The position numbers and the translations under genes were made by a program. From an uncultured Burkholderiaceae bacterium (GTDB lineage: Bacteria; Pseudomonadota; Gammaproteobacteria; Burkholderiales; Burkholderiaceae_B): a stretch of 47,283 nucleotides of DNA. The stretch spans positions 1 through 47,283 of the forward strand of contig CALBEY010000031.1 of NCBI GenBank assembly GCA_937888805.1, in the 5' to 3' direction. Positions within the stretch are counted from its first letter, which is position 1. Each line of letters begins with the position of its first letter. Below the pieces are notes generated by a model that worked only from the letters and a program-made list of their open reading frames with translations, had not been told where the DNA came from and searched no databases. Positions 27,356 through 35,873 of this stretch are shown one piece after another.

Positions 27356-27440
27356 TGTCTTTTCCAGTATTGGATTTGCGGGCTTTATCCGTACAAAACA
27401 CACTCTTATTCTATGCCACAGCCACGCTAACTGCACAGAC

Positions 27441-27490
27441 CCATTTTCAAACCATGGTTTTGCAAAATGGAAACCATACTTTGCTACTAT
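27441..27490. promoter_or_regulatory. Palindromic operator cluster and extended -10 between the Mo-hydroxylase operon and bdhA
   Basis: The perfect 12-bp palindrome AAACCATGGTTT (27449-27460) is embedded in a wider near-palindrome CCATTTT...AAAATGG (27441-27470). A further AAACCAT follows at 27471-27477, inverted relative to ATGGTTT. TGCTACTAT (27482-27490) matches an extended -10 for bdhA, so a protein bound here would overlap its upstream promoter region. On the other strand TAGAAT at 27413-27408 is a weak candidate -10 for the hydroxylase operon. Confidence 0.5.
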
Positions 27491-27542
27491 GAGTTGATCC
27501 CCTGGCTACCTGTCTCCCACCTCTTCAAAAAAGGAATCTCCC

Positions 27543-28325
27543 ATGACATTAAAAGGTAAAGTCGCTTTGGTCACTGGCGCTGCAAGCGGCATTGGCAAAG
27601 AATGCGCGATCGAAATGGCCAAGGCCGGCGCCAATATCGTGATTGCGGACTTAAACTTAACGGGTGCCCAAGCGGTTGCGAAAGAAATCGAAGCCTTGGG
27701 TGTCAAAGCCATGGGTGTGAGCATGGATGTCACGAGCGAAGAGCAAGTCAACGCCGGCATCGAATCAGCCGTCAAAGCGCTTGGTAGCATTGACGTGTTG
27801 GTTTCAAACGCAGGCATCCAAATCATTCACCCAGTCGAGGACTTCCCGTTCGCGGACTGGAAAAAAATGCTGGCCATTCATTTGGATGGTGCTTTCTTGA
27901 CCACCAAAGCGGCCATCAAACACATGTATGCGAGCGGGCGTGGTGGTTCGATCATCTATATGGGTTCGGTGCACTCGCACGAAGCCTCTAAACTAAAGTC
28001 CGCCTACGTGACCGCCAAGCATGGTTTGTTAGGCTTGGCTCGCGCGGTGGCCAAAGAAGGCGGTGACAGAAACGTTCGTGCTTACGTGGTTTGCCCTGGA
28101 TTTGTTCGCACACCGCTGGTTGACAAGCAAATCCCCGAGCAAGCCAAAAGCCTTGGCATCACTGAAGATGAGGTCATTAAAAACGTGATGCTCAACCAGA
28201 CCGTTGATGGCACTTTCACCACCACCCAAGACGTCGCCTCTGTTGTAAGCTATTTGGCAGGTTTCCCCACGGCCGCGCTGACCGGACAGTCTTTTGTGGT
28301 CAGCCACGGCTGGTACATGCAGTAA
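27543..28325 (+). CDS. bdhA: D-3-hydroxybutyrate dehydrogenase (SDR)
   Basis: A 260-aa SDR closely matching the bacterial 3-hydroxybutyrate dehydrogenase pattern. It has GAASGIGK at residues 12-19, NAG at 90-92, the Ser/Tyr/Lys triad in [21 protein letters not shown], the substrate loop [20 protein letters not shown] and the C-terminus VSHGWYMQ. It would interconvert D-3-hydroxybutyrate and acetoacetate with NAD(H), linking polyhydroxybutyrate or fatty-acid breakdown to acetoacetate. AAGGAA lies 8 nt before the ATG. It is divergent from the Mo-hydroxylase operon and 26 bp upstream of an Ldh2-family gene that is probably co-transcribed. Confidence 0.9.
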   Translation: MTLKGKVALVTGAASGIGKECAIEMAKAGANIVIADLNLTGAQAVAKEIEALGVKAMGVSMDVTSEEQVNAGIESAVKALGSIDVLVSNAGIQIIHPVEDFPFADWKKMLAIHLDGAFLTTKAAIKHMYASGRGGSIIYMGSVHSHEASKLKSAYVTAKHGLLGLARAVAKEGGDRNVRAYVVCPGFVRTPLVDKQIPEQAKSLGITEDEVIKNVMLNQTVDGTFTTTQDVASVVSYLAGFPTAALTGQSFVVSHGWYMQ

Positions 28326-28351
28326 CAACAAGATGGAGCGCACGGGCAATT

Positions 28352-29431
28352 ATGGTTGATACTCATCACTTTCAATTGCCGGCGCTGCGTGCAGCCATTG
28401 CCGAATTGGTCAAAGGGTTTGGCAGTGGCCCCACAGAAGTTGATCTGGTCACCGATAATCTGTTGGCCGCTAACCTGACGGGTCACGATTCGCACGGCGT
28501 TGGCATGCTGCCACGCTATACCGAGTCTTTTCTCGAAGGCGGCCTCAAACCCAATGCCCACATCGAGACATGTATTGATCATGGCGCCCTTTTGGGTCTA
28601 GACGGTCACAGTGGCTTTGGACAAGTGGTCGGACACGAAACGATGTTGCTTGGCATCGAGCGCGCCAAAACCCACGGCAGCTGCATCATGGCCCTAGGCA
28701 ATGCTCATCATCTTTGCCGCATTGGCGCTTGGGCAGAAATGGCCGTGGCACAAGACCTGATAGCGATCCATTTTGTGAGCGTCTTATCTCGTCCCGTGGT
28801 CTCACCATGGGATGGTGGTGATGCCCGTTTTGGGACCAACCCAATCTGCATCGGCATCCCCGTGAGTGGTCAGCCTCCCGTGATTTTGGACTTTGCCACC
28901 AGCGTCATCGCCCAAGGCAAGGCACGTGTGGCACACAACAAGGGTGAATCCCTCAAGCCAGGTCAAATCATTGACGATCAAGGCCAACCCACGACCGACC
29001 CCGTGTTTGCTGTCAAAGCCCCCATGGGTGCCTTGCGCACGTTTGGCGAGCACAAGGGCTTCGGTCTAGCGCTGGTCTGCGAATTGCTCGGTGGGGCCCT
29101 TGCCAATGCCATGACGCTGCGCAACTATCCGACTGAAAGACGTGTCCTGAACGGTATGCTGACGATTTTGATTGACCCGCAAAAACTCTCGCCCGGGGAT
29201 CGTTTTGGCCAAGAGTCGATGGCGTTCATTGACTGGGTCAGAGCTTCGCCCGCCATGGCGGGTACCGATGGCGTCAAAATTGCCGGTGAACCTGAGCGTC
29301 AAGCTCGGGCTGATCGTCAAGTCAATGGCATCCCCATTGACAGCAATACCTGGCGAGATATTTTGTTGGCCGCTGAAAAGTTGGGCCGCGAACCACTGTT
29401 GATTCAACGACTGGCCCAAGCCGGTCAATAA
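28352..29431 (+). CDS. Malate/L-lactate dehydrogenase-family (Ldh2) oxidoreductase
   Basis: A 359-aa NAD(P)H-dependent oxidoreductase of the LDH2/MDG2 family, unrelated to Rossmann-fold lactate dehydrogenases. The conserved GHDSHGVGMLPRY segment (about residues 45-57) contains the likely catalytic His; RFGTNPICIGIP, ILDFATS and GEHKGFGLALVCELL are further family motifs. Members reduce 2-oxo acids or imines such as oxaloacetate, 2,3-diketogulonate and delta-1-piperideine-2-carboxylate. It follows bdhA by 26 bp, so the pair likely oxidises hydroxy acids. Substrate not determinable from sequence. Confidence 0.9.
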   Translation: MVDTHHFQLPALRAAIAELVKGFGSGPTEVDLVTDNLLAANLTGHDSHGVGMLPRYTESFLEGGLKPNAHIETCIDHGALLGLDGHSGFGQVVGHETMLLGIERAKTHGSCIMALGNAHHLCRIGAWAEMAVAQDLIAIHFVSVLSRPVVSPWDGGDARFGTNPICIGIPVSGQPPVILDFATSVIAQGKARVAHNKGESLKPGQIIDDQGQPTTDPVFAVKAPMGALRTFGEHKGFGLALVCELLGGALANAMTLRNYPTERRVLNGMLTILIDPQKLSPGDRFGQESMAFIDWVRASPAMAGTDGVKIAGEPERQARADRQVNGIPIDSNTWRDILLAAEKLGREPLLIQRLAQAGQ

Positions 29432-29447
29432 GAACAGGTGAATTAGC

Positions 29448-29900
29448 TCAGTTCGGTCGCTTTCTCATGAAGGCTGATCGTGTGCAAAGACACACCACGT
29501 CACCACGCTGGTTGATTCCCTTGTGCTCAAACACCACAATACCGGCCATGGGGCGTGACTTGCTTTCGCGCAACGACACAACCCGCGTTTCGACTCGAAT
29601 CGTGTCGCCATGGAACACGGGGTTTGGAAACTGCGTATTTTCCATACCCAGGTTGGCAATGGTCGTGCCAAGCGTGGTGTCATAGACTGAGATGCCGATG
29701 ACCAACCCTAAGGTAAATAGACTGTTGACCAGCGGCTGGCCAAACTCAGTGTCTTTGGCGAAATTAAAATCAATGTGCAACGGCTGCGGATTCAACGTCA
29801 TGTTGCAAAACAACATGTTGTCTGACTCCGTCACGCTGCGCGTGATCTCGTGCTTAAAAACGTGATTGACTTCAAATTGCTCAAAATACAAACCGGCCAT
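29448..29900 (-). CDS. MaoC family dehydratase (mesaconyl-CoA hydratase-like)
   Basis: A 150-aa hot-dog-fold hydratase. The N-terminal pattern FEQFEVNHVFKHEITRSVTE, the catalytic-loop region MTLNPQPLHIDFNFAKDTEFG (Asp and His about residues 43-44) and PVFHGDTIRVETRV fit MaoC enzymes acting on short branched or dicarboxylic enoyl-CoA thioesters. Length is that of single-domain R-hydratases. GGGGGCG precedes the ATG. It lies 75 bp downstream of the acyl-CoA dehydrogenase on the same strand, consistent with dehydrogenation then hydration of one CoA intermediate. The exact substrate is inferred only from family resemblance. Confidence 0.88.
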   Translation of the reverse strand: MAGLYFEQFEVNHVFKHEITRSVTESDNMLFCNMTLNPQPLHIDFNFAKDTEFGQPLVNSLFTLGLVIGISVYDTTLGTTIANLGMENTQFPNPVFHGDTIRVETRVVSLRESKSRPMAGIVVFEHKGINQRGDVVCLCTRSAFMRKRPN

Positions 29901-29975
29901 GATCGCCCCCTGCGTTTTTTGGGTACTGGGTCTTTATTGTTTGATATTTACTGTTTGTTTCTTATTGCTTACTGT

Positions 29976-31142
29976 TCAATACGATTTCGGCAACCCTAGC
30001 ACCCGCTCAGCGATGTAGCACATCACCAATTGCGGACTGACAGGCGCAATTCTTGCGATCAATACTTCGCGCAGGTAGCGCTCGACATGGTATTCCTTGG
30101 CATAACCAAAACCACCGTGCGTCATCACCGCCTGCTGGCAAGCATTAAACCCCGCCTCACCGGCCAAATACTTGGCTGCGTTGGCTTGGGCACCGCACGG
30201 TTTGCCTTGATCAAATAGGGTGGCGGCCTGATAAACCACCAAATTTGCGGCCTCAAGCTCCATCCAGTTCACTGCCAATGGGTGCTGAATCGCTTGGTTT
30301 TGACCGATAGGCCGGTTAAACACCACGCGCTCTTTGGCGTAATGCGTCGCCCGCCTTAGCGCAACCTTTCCGAGTCCTACCGCCTCAGCGGCAATCAAAA
30401 TACGCTCCGCATTCATACCGTGCATGATGTACTTAAAACCCATCCCTTCTTGCCCAATCAAATCCTCGATCGGGACTTTCAAGCCATCAATAAAAAGTTC
30501 ATTGGAATCGACCGCTTTGCGACCCATTTTGGGGATTTCTCGGGCCGTGACGTAGCGTCGATCGAGGTCGGTGTAGAACAGGCTTAAACCATCGGTGTGG
30601 CTCGTGCACTCTTCTAGTGGGGTGGTGCGCGCCAAGATCAGCATTTTGTCGGCGACTTGTGCCGTCGAGATCCACACTTTGGTACCACTTAAAAGATAGT
30701 GGTCGCCTCGGCGCTCTGCCTTGACCTTCAGTTGCGTGGTATTCAAACCCGTGTTGGGTTCTGTTACCGCGAAACAAGACTTTTCATGGCCAGCTATCAG
30801 GGGCGGCAACATGCGCTGCTTTTGCTCTTCCGTGGCAAACTGAACCACTGGGTTAAGCCCAAAAATATTCATGTGGACCGCGGAGGCACCGCTCATGCCT
30901 GCACCCGACTCACTGATGGTTTGCATCATGATGGTCGCTTCAGTCATGCCTAAGCCAGAGCCACCATATTCGGTTGGAATACAGATCCCGAGCCAGCCAC
31001 CCTCAGCCAGCGCTCGGTGCAGCTCGTGCGGAAAACCACCTTCGTTGTCGCGCTTTAGCCAGTAGTGCTCATCAAATGGTTCACAAATTTTTTCAATCGC
31101 TTCTTTAATACTTAACTGATCATCGCTAAATGAAAAGTCCAT
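29976..31142 (-). CDS. Acyl-CoA dehydrogenase
   Basis: A 388-aa FAD-dependent acyl-CoA dehydrogenase. The ATG at 31142 is chosen because GGGGGAA lies 3-9 nt upstream and the fold starts MDFSFSDDQ. Flavin/substrate motifs are FAVTEPNTGLNTT (about residues 121-133), the KVWISTA strand near 155-161 and the C-terminal HGGFGYAKEYHVERYLRE (about 346-363). It introduces an alpha-beta double bond into an acyl-CoA, passing electrons to ETF. The MaoC hydratase downstream would act on the product. The gene lies downstream of an orphan TRAP binding protein, from which a terminator separates it. Confidence 0.93.
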   Translation of the reverse strand: MDFSFSDDQLSIKEAIEKICEPFDEHYWLKRDNEGGFPHELHRALAEGGWLGICIPTEYGGSGLGMTEATIMMQTISESGAGMSGASAVHMNIFGLNPVVQFATEEQKQRMLPPLIAGHEKSCFAVTEPNTGLNTTQLKVKAERRGDHYLLSGTKVWISTAQVADKMLILARTTPLEECTSHTDGLSLFYTDLDRRYVTAREIPKMGRKAVDSNELFIDGLKVPIEDLIGQEGMGFKYIMHGMNAERILIAAEAVGLGKVALRRATHYAKERVVFNRPIGQNQAIQHPLAVNWMELEAANLVVYQAATLFDQGKPCGAQANAAKYLAGEAGFNACQQAVMTHGGFGYAKEYHVERYLREVLIARIAPVSPQLVMCYIAERVLGLPKSY

Positions 31143-31212
31143 GATTCCCCCGAACGACATTGATGGGTATATCGCCACTTTTTGTCTTCAGTTTACTGTA
31201 TGGCGAAGGACT

Positions 31213-31250
31213 AAAAAAAAGCGAGCCCTTGGTCAATGCCTAAGGCTCGC
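31213..31250 (-). terminator. Intrinsic terminator after the orphan TRAP binding protein
   Basis: GGCTCGC (31244-31250) and GCGAGCC (31221-31227) form the outer stem, with TTGG/CCTAA pairs inside. Read on the minus strand it is followed by eight T residues (31220-31213). It lies 52 bp after the stop codon of the dctP-like gene. Confidence 0.85.
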
Positions 31251-31301
31251 CCCATCAAAACAAAATCTAAGTTACCGCATCAATTTTGACTAGAACAATA
31301 C

Positions 31302-32285
31302 TTACTGAACGGCTTGAATCGCACGAATATTGTCAGCACCAAATTCGGTGGCAAACTGAGCGTATGCCGGTGCCACGGCGTCTCTAAACGTTTGGCCATT
31401 GACTTGCTCAACCACCATCATGCCGTCGTTTTTAAGAATCGCAATGCCATTGGCCTCGTCGTCATTGACCTTTTTGCGTTGCGCAGTTGATCCCGCTTTA
31501 GCTGCCGCCATAAAAACCGCTTTATCAGCGTCAGACAACTTGGCCCAAACCGACGGCGACAAAATCAGCACAGCGGGTGAATAAACGTGGTTGGTCAACG
31601 ACAAGTGCTTTTGCACCTGCGAAAACTTTGACGCCAAGATCACGGGAATGGGGTTTTCTTGGCCGTCCACTGTGCCTTGTTGCAAGGCGGTGAAGAGCTC
31701 AGGAAAAGCCATCGGCGTTGGCAAGATACCAAAGGTTTTATAGCCTTCCATGTGCACCCGGTTCTCCATGGTGCGCATTTTTAAACCATTGGCGTCTGAG
31801 GCTTGCACAATCGGACGAACGTTGTTGGTCATGTGTCGAAAACCGTTTTCAGTCCAAGCCAGGCCAACCAGGCCTTTTTGATTCATCTTGTCCAACAGGC
31901 CCTGGCCAATTGGCCCATCCATCACTTTTCGGGCGTGATCGTAGTCGCGAAACAAGAAAGGAATATCAACGATCCGAGTCTCTGGCACGAAGTTACCCAG
32001 CGGACCGGTAGACGTGTTGACCAAATCCAGCGTTCCGAGTTGAACCGATTCAATCATTTCGCGCTCACCACCGAGTGCACTGCTCGGAAACTGCTGGCAG
32101 CTGTAACGACCTGAAGTTCCTTTCTCGATTTCTTCACAAAACACGGTGGTACCCACACCGTAGTGTGATGTGGGCGATGTGGCATAACCAATTTTCAAAA
32201 CAGTTTGGGCTTGAACAGCACCAATAGCGCCAGACAACAACAAAGCGCTCATGGCGAGCAAGCGAAGGTTCTTCACGGTTTTCAA
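31302..32285 (-). CDS. Orphan TRAP transporter solute-binding protein (DctP family)
   Basis: A 327-aa periplasmic binding protein with a Sec signal peptide (Lys-rich start, hydrophobic core, Val-Gln-Ala-Gln cleavage near residue 26). The mature start LKIGYATSPTSHYG, the segment IVDIPFLFRDYDHARKVMDGPIG and the specificity-site Arg in LKMRTMENRVH (about residues 168-178) are typical of C4-dicarboxylate-type DctP proteins. No DctQ/DctM genes adjoin it, so it either uses permeases encoded elsewhere or shares the pair at 3208-5169. It is flanked by catabolic CoA genes, suggesting uptake of their substrate. Confidence 0.92.
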   Translation of the reverse strand: MKTVKNLRLLAMSALLLSGAIGAVQAQTVLKIGYATSPTSHYGVGTTVFCEEIEKGTSGRYSCQQFPSSALGGEREMIESVQLGTLDLVNTSTGPLGNFVPETRIVDIPFLFRDYDHARKVMDGPIGQGLLDKMNQKGLVGLAWTENGFRHMTNNVRPIVQASDANGLKMRTMENRVHMEGYKTFGILPTPMAFPELFTALQQGTVDGQENPIPVILASKFSQVQKHLSLTNHVYSPAVLILSPSVWAKLSDADKAVFMAAAKAGSTAQRKKVNDDEANGIAILKNDGMMVVEQVNGQTFRDAVAPAYAQFATEFGADNIRAIQAVQ

Positions 32286-32366
32286 CGAAATCTCCTGAAA
32301 ATGATGGTCAGAGGGACCATGCCTGTAAACCAGATGGATATGACATTACCTTAAACCGACTTGGTT

Positions 32367-33314
32367 TCAGCCTAACGTTTTCCCTTTCAAGCGCGCGATT
32401 TCAGCCCGTGCTTGATCCGCCTCAGCCCGTAATCGCACCAGTTCTTCGGGCGGCGTGCGATCAGGATTGGAATAGTCGAGCTTCCAACCGAAATCCTCAG
32501 ACCAGCGTTGGGGTGATTGCACGGTCGTGCGTGCGCTTGGTGCGCACACCAATAGATCCAGAGCCAGGGCTAGCGTCTGCTCTTGTGAGACAGCATCATG
32601 CGGTTTGCCAGCCGCATTACCCAACGGAAAATCACTAAACAAAAACCTTGGCACGCCACAGTATTCAGGAATATCTTTGGCGCAGCCCATCAAAACCGTT
32701 GCGATGCCATGGGCCTCTAAATAGCGCGCAATCAAACTCAAGGACTGATGACACACGGGGCAGTTGGCTATCAATACCGCAACATGGACGCCATCGGCCT
32801 GACAGCGGCGTAATATTTCAGGGCAATCAACCTCAATCGTTTGTCGCTGGCTGCGATTGGTTGGGGCGCCGTGAAACCGGGCGCTCAGTTTGCCGATCCG
32901 GCCTTGCGCAGCAAAACGCCTGAGCATCGGCAAAGCAAACCACGCGTTGGGATCATCCATGGGTGAGTGTTGACGATCAATGGCCACATGCGAGATACGC
33001 ACATCATGGTCCAAGGCCGAATCACCCGAATAGACTTCGTAAAATTTGGCGCGAGCGTTGTAAGGCGCGCGCGGTGCTTGATCACCCTTCGCGGGGTCAT
33101 AGGGTGAGGCCGTGGTGATTAAAGTCACGGTTGCTTCAGACAAAGGCTGGCTCAGGCGGGTAAAAGGCACGTCAAGATAGTGCGCCCAGCGGTAGGGGTT
33201 GTCATACCCCAAGGCCAAGTACCAAGCTCGGGTGCGCGCCATGTACGCAACCGGCTGATCTGACTCAGGCGCAAAATCGACCGTGTCGATGACGGTTTTC
33301 ATGTCCGTATTCAT
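32367..33314 (-). CDS. Glycine/sarcosine/betaine reductase B (GrdB)-like protein with CPVCH motif
   Basis: A 315-aa protein related to the GrdB/PrdB reductase family of anaerobic amino-acid reductases. Family-like segments are DVRISHVAIDRQ (about residues 104-115), NAWFALPMLRRFAAQGRIG (about 123-141) and DIPEYCGVPRFLFSDFPLGN. The redox site appears as ANCPVCHQ (Cys185, Cys188, His189), with ordinary Cys and no in-frame UGA. The other Grd components are absent and neighbours look aerobic, so glycine reductase activity is not expected. Its ATG overlaps the stop of the cysteine-dioxygenase-like gene (ATGA), implying coupled translation. A short coiled-coil (about 287-312) ends the chain. Function unknown; thiol or C-S chemistry is a guess. 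Confidence 0.75.
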   Translation of the reverse strand: MNTDMKTVIDTVDFAPESDQPVAYMARTRAWYLALGYDNPYRWAHYLDVPFTRLSQPLSEATVTLITTASPYDPAKGDQAPRAPYNARAKFYEVYSGDSALDHDVRISHVAIDRQHSPMDDPNAWFALPMLRRFAAQGRIGKLSARFHGAPTNRSQRQTIEVDCPEILRRCQADGVHVAVLIANCPVCHQSLSLIARYLEAHGIATVLMGCAKDIPEYCGVPRFLFSDFPLGNAAGKPHDAVSQEQTLALALDLLVCAPSARTTVQSPQRWSEDFGWKLDYSNPDRTPPEELVRLRAEADQARAEIARLKGKTLG

Positions 33315-33904
33315 GCCAAGTTTGGCGTGCTGTAACCAGACACAAATGATTTGGGTGGACCGCCTTCAGGTGGAAAAACATGGCGATCAATTTCACCAAT
33401 GTTGCCACCATAGGCATGAATGCTGATTGAGACACGGTCATCAAACGCATTGCTAACCTTGTGCACATCGCCAATCGTCGGTGAAACAAATGCCACATCA
33501 CCAGCTTTCAGCGTGTGTGACTGGCCCGTGGGGACGGGAACGCCATTGGCATCACAGGCGAAATCTTGCACCACCTCAGCACCGCGCAGCATGCCGATCG
33601 CGCCCCACACGGTGTGATCATGAATGGGGGTCACTTGACCCGGGCCCCACACAAAACTCACCACCGAAAAGCGCGCCTCGGGGTCCAGGTGTAAACAATA
33701 CTGTTGGTAGTACTGAGGATGTGGCGCGGCCAGGGGGGCTGGCAGCCAATCGTCTTGCGCCACCAAATCGCGCATCGCGGACTTTAAGCGCGGCCAAAAG
33801 TCGGGCTGTTGCTCATGACTGCTGGCAACCAAGCTTTCTAAGGCGCCCACAAAGGTTTGAAGGGCTTGGGCTGGGGCTGATGCGTGTACGAGTGTGGTTG
33901 TCAT
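33311..33904 (-). CDS. Cysteine dioxygenase-like cupin (thiol dioxygenase)
   Basis: A 197-aa single-domain cupin. The start at 33904 is supported by GAGGTG 8-13 nt upstream. Iron ligands of the CDO family are visible: His95 and His97 in TPIHDHTVWG and His148 in IGDVHKV; the conserved SIHAYGG (His163, Tyr165) is also there. The crosslinking Cys of mammalian CDO is absent, as in bacterial 3-mercaptopropionate or cysteine dioxygenases. It should oxidise a small thiol to its sulfinate with O2. It is translationally coupled to the GrdB-like gene and follows the crotonase by 34 bp. The substrate thiol is not determinable. Confidence 0.85.
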   Translation of the reverse strand: MTTTLVHASAPAQALQTFVGALESLVASSHEQQPDFWPRLKSAMRDLVAQDDWLPAPLAAPHPQYYQQYCLHLDPEARFSVVSFVWGPGQVTPIHDHTVWGAIGMLRGAEVVQDFACDANGVPVPTGQSHTLKAGDVAFVSPTIGDVHKVSNAFDDRVSISIHAYGGNIGEIDRHVFPPEGGPPKSFVSGYSTPNLA

Positions 33905-33938
33905 GGGTATCACCTCTATCTTCTGATCGTCTTTTAAG

Positions 33939-34676
33939 TTACTGGCCAGCACGATACTTGGCAATGCGCGCTTTCAAACCGGGGCGGGTTAAGGAACGCA
34001 CCACATCAGCCAAATCTTGGTCACGGGTGTCGGTTATTAGGGCAAGATTTAAACTCCCACGGGTCAAGGCATCCAAAGCGTTCGACGTCTCGGCGAGTGC
34101 CGCAATCGTGTCAGGCCATTGGCCTGGTTCGTTGCACTGCGTGGCCAGACCAAGCGTTTGCGCTTCAGAAGCATCGATGGTTGCGGCCACTTCTTGAATG
34201 CGGCGGGCTTGATCCATGCCGATTAAGTGACCCAAGCGACGCGTACCGAGCAACAAACCAAACTTCAAACCCGGCATGCGAAAGCTTGCGTCTGACGCCA
34301 CCACGCGATGCTGGCAGGCCGCCCAAAGATCCACACCGGCACCAAAGTTCTTGCCTTGTGCAAGCCCCAAGGTTAAGGCTGGCCAATGGTAGATTTGCTG
34401 CAGCAGCTGCTCAATGCGCACAAAGCGCCAAAGCAAATCCGCTTCACTTTGCTGCTCAACGTCAGCAAAATCAAACCCCGCACAGAAGCTTTTGCCTTCG
34501 CCGCGAAATACCAACATCGGCACCTGTGGTGTTTGCATGGCTTGCGCCAACCCAGCAAGCAGCGCCTCAACCATCTCGGCATTTAAGGCGTTGCGTTTGT
34601 CTGAACGATTTAAAACAAACGTCCAAATCCGTTCTTGGCGCTCCACACGAACCACTGAGGAGGGGCTTGTTGGCAT
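33939..34676 (-). CDS. Enoyl-CoA hydratase/isomerase (crotonase) family protein
   Basis: A 245-aa crotonase-fold protein. Oxyanion-hole segments FRGEGKSFCAGFDFADVE (about residues 54-71) and GKNFGAGVDLWAACQ (about 99-113) are present. The first catalytic Glu of hydratases falls in a region reading RMPGLKFGLLLG where Gly replaces the expected Glu, and the second position is also changed. It may therefore be an isomerase, thioesterase or other crotonase chemistry rather than a hydratase. The ATG at 34676 shares one base with the CoA-transferase stop (TGATG); a TTG one codon earlier is less likely. Part of the minus-strand CoA operon. Confidence 0.82.
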   Translation of the reverse strand: MPTSPSSVVRVERQERIWTFVLNRSDKRNALNAEMVEALLAGLAQAMQTPQVPMLVFRGEGKSFCAGFDFADVEQQSEADLLWRFVRIEQLLQQIYHWPALTLGLAQGKNFGAGVDLWAACQHRVVASDASFRMPGLKFGLLLGTRRLGHLIGMDQARRIQEVAATIDASEAQTLGLATQCNEPGQWPDTIAALAETSNALDALTRGSLNLALITDTRDQDLADVVRSLTRPGLKARIAKYRAGQ

Positions 34677-35818
34677 CAAACACCCTGCCCAAAAATTTCA
34701 TCGTTGTGCTCACCGAGCGCAGGTGGCCGACGGCGAATCGGACTGCCTTGCCCGTCAAACCGAACCGGTGAGGCAAACGTCTTGGTTTTAACGCCATTGG
34801 GCAATTCAATGGGTTGCACCCATTGCATGTGCTTGACTTGCTCATCAGCCAGCACATCTGAATAGGTATTGATCGGTGCACAGGGCACACCGGCGGCTCG
34901 AAACTGCTCAAGCCAGTAAGACGCGTTTTGTGCCTCAAAAATGACTTCTAGTTTCTCGCGTAAGGCGTCTTGGTGGCGCGCGCGCAGGGTTGGCGACTCG
35001 TAGTCAGGGTCGAGAGCCAACGCCGGCAGCGCCACGACTTGGCACACCGATTGCCAAAGCGCGTTATTGCCTGCCGCCATGCCAAAGTAACCATCACGGC
35101 ACTTGAATGCTTGGTAGGGTGCGTTGCGCGGGTGGGCTGAACCCAAACGAACCGGATCTTTGCCGCTACCGAAAAACTCAGACGTTTGAAGCGCGGCGAT
35201 GCCAAGAGTCGCACCAAGCATCGGCACATCAATGTGCGTGCCTAGACCAGTTTGCGTCACATTTCGCAACGCACACACCACTGAGAAGGCCGCATACAAG
35301 CCTGCTGAAAAGTCCGACACAGGAACCCCACATTTAACTGGCGGGCGACCCGGTTCGCCAGTCACGCTCATCAAGCCACTCATGGCTTGAACCGTCAAGT
35401 CAAACCCGCCCTCAGCGGCTCTCGGACCCGTCTGGCCATAAGCCGAAATCGAGGCCATCACCAAGCGTGGATTGATTGTTTTTAAAGTCGCATACCCCAC
35501 ACCCAAGCGATCCATCACCCCAGGGCGGTTGTTCTCCACCAAAACATCCGCCTCTTGAATCAACACTTTGAAGCGCTCGACATCGGCGGGTTGTTTTAGG
35601 TCAAGTGTGACCGAGCGTTTGTTGCGATTTAACGAGGCGAAGTTCTCACTGAATCCGTCAGAGATGGGGGGCCAGCTGCGCAGCGTGTCACCGCCCTTGG
35701 GGTTTTCGACTTTGATGAGATCAGCGCCCATGTCAGCGAGCAATAGGCCGCAAAATGGCCCTGCTGCGACGTTGCAAAGCTCAATGACACGCACACCTTC
35801 AAGTGGCAATGACTGCAA
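34676..35818 (-). CDS. CaiB/BaiF (family III) CoA-transferase
   Basis: A 380-aa CoA-transferase that moves CoA between carboxylic acids through an Asp-bound intermediate. Family features include LEGVRVIELCNVAAGPFCGLLLADMGADLIKVE-type N-terminus (about residues 6-38), NRNKRSVTLDLK, and GGFDLTVQAMSGLM (about 157-170), whose Asp160 is the expected nucleophile. No ATG is suitable; the TTG at 35818 has AGAGGGGA upstream with good spacing, so it is taken as the start. It heads the set with crotonase, CDO-like and GrdB-like genes, and likely activates the organic acid degraded by them. Confidence 0.92.
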   Translation of the reverse strand: MQSLPLEGVRVIELCNVAAGPFCGLLLADMGADLIKVENPKGGDTLRSWPPISDGFSENFASLNRNKRSVTLDLKQPADVERFKVLIQEADVLVENNRPGVMDRLGVGYATLKTINPRLVMASISAYGQTGPRAAEGGFDLTVQAMSGLMSVTGEPGRPPVKCGVPVSDFSAGLYAAFSVVCALRNVTQTGLGTHIDVPMLGATLGIAALQTSEFFGSGKDPVRLGSAHPRNAPYQAFKCRDGYFGMAAGNNALWQSVCQVVALPALALDPDYESPTLRARHQDALREKLEVIFEAQNASYWLEQFRAAGVPCAPINTYSDVLADEQVKHMQWVQPIELPNGVKTKTFASPVRFDGQGSPIRRRPPALGEHNDEIFGQGV

Positions 35819-35873
35819 AGTGGTTCCCCTCTAAACAATGGACGACTGAGTCAGTCCATTATAGGCAGTGGCC

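Noticed and set aside
32367..33314. Selenocysteine codon in the GrdB-like gene
   Set aside because: The redox motif uses ordinary cysteine codons and there is no in-frame TGA before the natural stop.
33481..34771. Long plus-strand open frames (238 and 224 codons) opposite the CDO-like and crotonase genes
   Set aside because: They lie antisense to well supported genes, have no RBS, and their translations lack any family pattern; they mirror the GC-biased codon use of the real strand.
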